DNA from: Qaidamihabitans albus
Lineage (GTDB): Bacteria > Actinomycetota > Actinomycetes > Mycobacteriales > Pseudonocardiaceae
Length of the DNA stretch: 64,000 bases
Direction of reading: 5' to 3'
NCBI RefSeq assembly: GCF_016464705.1
Contig: NZ_JAEHOB010000004.1
Location: 186,001 to 250,000 of the forward strand
Part shown: piece after piece, positions 60,184 to 64,000 of the stretch
How positions within the stretch are numbered: position 1 is the first letter of the stretch
How the letters are laid out: each line of letters opens with the position of its first letter
Position numbers and translations under genes: made by a program
The notes under the pieces: generated by a model
The model's input: only the letters and a program-made list of their open reading frames with translations
Database searches by the model: none
What the model was told of the DNA's origin: nothing

Positions 60184-60396
60184 ATGACGAACAACGTGAC
60201 CACCAGGAAACTGCGGCGCAGCACGGACGACAAGATGCTCGCGGGCGTCTGCGGCGGCTGGGCGCGGCTGCTCGGAGTCGACGCCGCGATCATCCGGATC
60301 CTCCTGGTCGCCGCCACGATCTTCGGCGTGGGCACCCCGGTGCTGCTCTACGCCGCCTGCTGGATCCTCATGCCCGAGGACACGGAAGGCGAATAG
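60184..60396 (+). CDS. PspC-domain membrane protein
   Basis: 70 residues: a short basic start (TTRKLRRSTDDKMLAGVCGG) and one or two hydrophobic segments (IIRILLVAATIFGVGTPVLLYAACWILMP), the PspC domain. Single-domain PspC proteins occur in envelope-stress systems; nothing nearby identifies its partner. It converges on groEL across a shared terminator. Confidence 0.85.
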   Translation: MTNNVTTRKLRRSTDDKMLAGVCGGWARLLGVDAAIIRILLVAATIFGVGTPVLLYAACWILMPEDTEGE

Positions 60397-60398
60397 CG

Positions 60399-60435
60399 AA
60401 CAGGCCCGGCCCGCATGCTGCGGACCGGGCCTGTT
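60399..60435. terminator. Bidirectional terminator between PspC and groEL
   Basis: 17-base arms (60399-60415 and 60419-60435) pair with a single mismatch around a 3-base loop, ending about 19 bases before the groEL stop on the other strand. Confidence 0.85.
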
Positions 60436-60453
60436 CGAGCCGTTCGGCTGGAC

Positions 60454-62112
<1,659 letters not shown>

Positions 62113-62261
62113 CTATCGAAGGCCCAGCTCGTTGTGACGCTGGACCTCGCAGCAGGACACGTCCTCGGCCAGGCTCGGTGCCCGCGACGGACGACCAGCT
62201 CGGATGCCCGAACATGGCCTCACCGTCCCGACCTTCAGGCGGCTGGTCGGCGACCAGTCGC

Positions 62262-62288
62262 CTAGCACTCGACGGCGTCGAGTGCCAA
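62262..62288 (-). promoter_or_regulatory. CIRCE element 1 (HrcA operator)
   Basis: TAGCACTC (62263-62270), nine-base spacer, then GAGTGCCA, close to the CIRCE consensus TTAGCACTC-N9-GAGTGCTAA. About 175 bases upstream of the groEL start. Confidence 0.9.
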
Positions 62289-62296
62289 TCCCGTGT

Positions 62297-62323
62297 TTAG
62301 CACTCTCCGGGTGAGAGTGCAAG
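62297..62323 (-). promoter_or_regulatory. CIRCE element 2 (HrcA operator)
   Basis: TTAGCACTC (62297-62305), nine-base spacer, then GAGTGCAA. The second copy is centred 35 bases from the first, so HrcA could bind both. It lies between groEL and the kinase gene's stop. Confidence 0.9.
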
Positions 62324-62332
62324 CAGGGCTGG

Positions 62333-63796
62333 TCACCCGCCCGTGCCCGGAACCACCGGAATCGAAGTCGGCGGCGGCTGGTCACCGCCGGAGTCGGTCG
62401 GCGTCGCACTCGCGGAACCGCCGGGACCGACCGGAATCTCGGGTGCCGGGGAGTTCGTCTGCGCTGGTGGGGCGTCGCCGGCCTGGTCGTCACCGGACAG
62501 GATCAGCACCAGCGCGACCCCCGCTCCCACGACCAGCACGGCGGCGAGGGCCACCCAGCCGATCCAGCCCTTGCTCTTCTTCGGCTGGTGGAAACCGCCC
62601 CCGCCGGGCGGGGGCCCTCCGGGCGGCGGCGGGGGCGCGCCGAATCCCGGCGGCGGGCCCTGCGGTGGCATGCCGGGACCGGGCTGCGAGCCGTACCCCG
62701 GCTGCGGGCCCCCGTACCCGGGCGGCGGGCCCTGCGGCGAGCCGTAGCCGGGCGGCGGCTGCCCGGGCTGCTGCCCCGGAAACTGCTGCCCGGGCTGCTG
62801 TCCCGGTTGCTGCTGTGACTGGCCTGGCTGTCCTGGCTGCTGTCCTGGTTGCTGTCCTGGCTGCTGCCCGTACGGCTGCACCGGATCCCCCTCTCCGCGT
62901 TGCGCGACCGCGACCGGCCGCCTGCCGGGCATCGTGACCGAGGCCGCCGGGCCGGCTGTGACGGCCTCGCGGGCCGCCGTGATCAGCTCGACGCAGCCGC
63001 CGTAGCGGTCCTGCGGGTTCTTCGCCATCCCCTTGCGGATGACGTCGTCGGTCCCCGGCGGCAGTCCCGGCACCGCGCGGGTCACCGAGACCGGCTCACC
63101 GTTCAGATGACCCTTGATCACCGCGGACACGTCCCCCTGGAACGGCGGATGCCCGGTGAGGCACGCGTAGAGCATGCACGCGAGCGCGTACTGGTCGGTG
63201 CGTCCGTCCAGCGGCTCGCCGCGCAGGTGCTCGGGCGCGGCGTACGTCGGGGAGCCGAGGAAGTCGCCGCCCCGCGTGCGGTGCCCGGTCGCGCCGCGCC
63301 GGGTCAGCCCGAAGTCGGCGACGTAGACGTGCTCGCGTGCCGACTCGCGGCTCGTCACGAGCACGTTGGCCGGCTTGACGTCCAGGTGCACGAGGCCGCG
63401 CCCGTGCAGCGTGTCGAGGGCGTCGGCGACCTGTTCGAGCAGGCCGGTAGCCCGTTCCGGCTCCATCGGGACACCGCCGATCAGGCTCGCCAGATCGGAA
63501 CCGTCGACCATGCGCATGGCTATGTAGAGCAGGCCGTCGAGCTCGCCGAAGTCGTACAGCGGCACGATGTTGGCGTGGTCGATGGCCGAGGTGTTGCGGG
63601 CCTCGTCGACGAAGCGCTCGCGGAACTCGGCGTCGGCACCGAGATGCGTCCCGATGACCTTGAGCGCCACCTTGCGCCCGAGCCGCACGTCGGTGGCCTT
63701 GTACATCACGCTCATCCCACCGCGGCCCAGCACACCGTCGATGCGGTAGTTACCCAGCCGCTTACCGGTGAGGTCCCCCGACACATCGCCTGTCAC
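62333..63796 (-). CDS. Membrane-anchored Ser/Thr protein kinase (non-RD)
   Basis: 487 residues. Kinase domain at about 17-275: glycine loop LGRGGMSV, Lys46 of VALK, HLDVKPAN (137-144, with Leu where HRD kinases have Arg), DFG (161-163) and APE in YAAPEHLRGE. Then a long Gln/Pro/Gly-rich linker (about 300-400), one hydrophobic helix (WVALAAVLVVGAGVALVLIL) and a short external Pro/Ser-rich tail. No PASTA domains. Start is GTG 63796 by promoter spacing; GTG 63817 would extend it. Confidence 0.88.
   Translation of the reverse strand: MTGDVSGDLTGKRLGNYRIDGVLGRGGMSVMYKATDVRLGRKVALKVIGTHLGADAEFRERFVDEARNTSAIDHANIVPLYDFGELDGLLYIAMRMVDGSDLASLIGGVPMEPERATGLLEQVADALDTLHGRGLVHLDVKPANVLVTSRESAREHVYVADFGLTRRGATGHRTRGGDFLGSPTYAAPEHLRGEPLDGRTDQYALACMLYACLTGHPPFQGDVSAVIKGHLNGEPVSVTRAVPGLPPGTDDVIRKGMAKNPQDRYGGCVELITAAREAVTAGPAASVTMPGRRPVAVAQRGEGDPVQPYGQQPGQQPGQQPGQPGQSQQQPGQQPGQQFPGQQPGQPPPGYGSPQGPPPGYGGPQPGYGSQPGPGMPPQGPPPGFGAPPPPPGGPPPGGGGFHQPKKSKGWIGWVALAAVLVVGAGVALVLILSGDDQAGDAPPAQTNSPAPEIPVGPGGSASATPTDSGGDQPPPTSIPVVPGTGG
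62752..62890 (-). repeat. Low-complexity tandem repeats in the kinase linker
   Basis: In-frame units of the form GQQPGQQPGQ and PPGYG encode a Gln-Pro-Gly-rich tract. The sequence is repetitive and prone to length change by multiples of codons. Confidence 0.75.
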
Positions 63797-63803
63797 GGAG
63801 CGC

Positions 63804-63809
63804 AGCCTA
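63804..63809 (-). promoter_or_regulatory. -10 element, leaderless kinase promoter
   Basis: On the minus strand TAGGCT is followed by 7 bases and GTG 63796, the same spacing as at moaA, phzF and DUF2771. It selects the kinase start. Confidence 0.5.
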
Positions 63810-63902
63810 ACGCCCACGGCGGGACGGCCGCGCGAAGTGTCACCGTTGGGGGCCGGGGTCCGTCACCGGCGCAGGACACCGGCGACGGACCACGTCGAGC
63901 GG

Positions 63903-64000
63903 TTACGAGACCTTGCGGACATCCGCGGCCTGGCTGCGGCCGTCCCGGCCGGCCTGTACCTCGAACTCCACCCGATCGCCCTCGTCGAGGGTCCGGAAAC
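63903..64000 (-). CDS. Cold-shock protein, C-terminal end (runs off the window)
   Basis: Minus-strand frame ending at TAA 63903-63905. The visible 32 residues (FRTLDEGDRVEFEVQ then AADVRKVS) match the C-terminal half of CspA-type cold-shock proteins. The N-terminus is outside the window. Confidence 0.8.
   Translation of the reverse strand, partial: FRTLDEGDRVEFEVQAGRDGRSQAADVRKVS

Overview
The window is 64 kb of very high-GC actinobacterial chromosome. Dense GTG starts, many apparently leaderless promoters, a DtxR/IdeR-type iron box, groEL with HrcA (CIRCE) boxes, an Rpf resuscitation factor, an XPB-type helicase, R2lox and conservon-type signalling genes together suggest a Pseudonocardiales-like organism (Amycolatopsis/Saccharomonospora/Prauserella type). 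This placement is inference, because the window contains no rRNA or tRNA gene. No phage, IS element or CRISPR array was seen.

Region by region: 1-5.5 kb holds a TetR tail, heme oxygenase, superoxide dismutase, a MarR-MFS pair, a purine permease and a DUF2530 protein. 5.5-13.3 kb holds a large Hsp90/sacsin-like ATPase with DUF3027, a glutaminyl-cyclase-like lipoprotein, an MFS protein with a proline-rich N-terminus, a DUF2771 lipoprotein and a cold-shock protein. 13.2-25.1 kb holds a HAD hydrolase, TetR-R2lox, a K+ channel with TrkA domain, an acyl-CoA synthetase, PhzF, YccF, an HxlR-quinone reductase pair, and a QsdR-like regulator with two secreted alpha/beta hydrolases. 25.2-26.8 kb holds two phosphatases. 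26.8-35.0 kb is a molybdenum block: a HTH-TOBE regulator with modA-modB-modC on the minus strand, divergent moaA-moaD, then (after a secreted phospholipase-like protein and rpf) a mogA-moaE fusion and moaC coupled to malic enzyme.

39.1-52.9 kb is the most unusual part. It lies between a helicase-associated protein (36.8-39.0 kb) and XPB helicase (52.9-54.6 kb), which are near-neighbours in mycobacteria. It carries a conservon (NIT-domain sensor kinase, Roadblock, DUF742, GTPase) extended by a second Roadblock-DUF742 pair, a second NIT-domain sensor kinase, and an ABC importer with one ATPase, two permeases and two substrate-binding proteins. Each kinase is divergent from one binding protein, so the same kinase/SBP pair occurs twice. 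Both permeases are preceded by small ORFs that look like detached N-terminal extensions: one is cut off by an in-frame TGA, the other contains an 84-bp tandem duplication and is shifted out of frame.

54.6-64 kb holds an SGNH esterase, DUF4253, DUF72, a DJ-1/PfpI protein, an IclR regulator, MenC, a PspC protein, GroEL under two CIRCE elements, a Ser/Thr kinase and the end of a cold-shock gene.

A 44-bp palindromic repeat occurs seven times in full, plus two fragments. It sits almost always at 3' ends of genes; in four genes it supplies the final serine codon and the stop codon.
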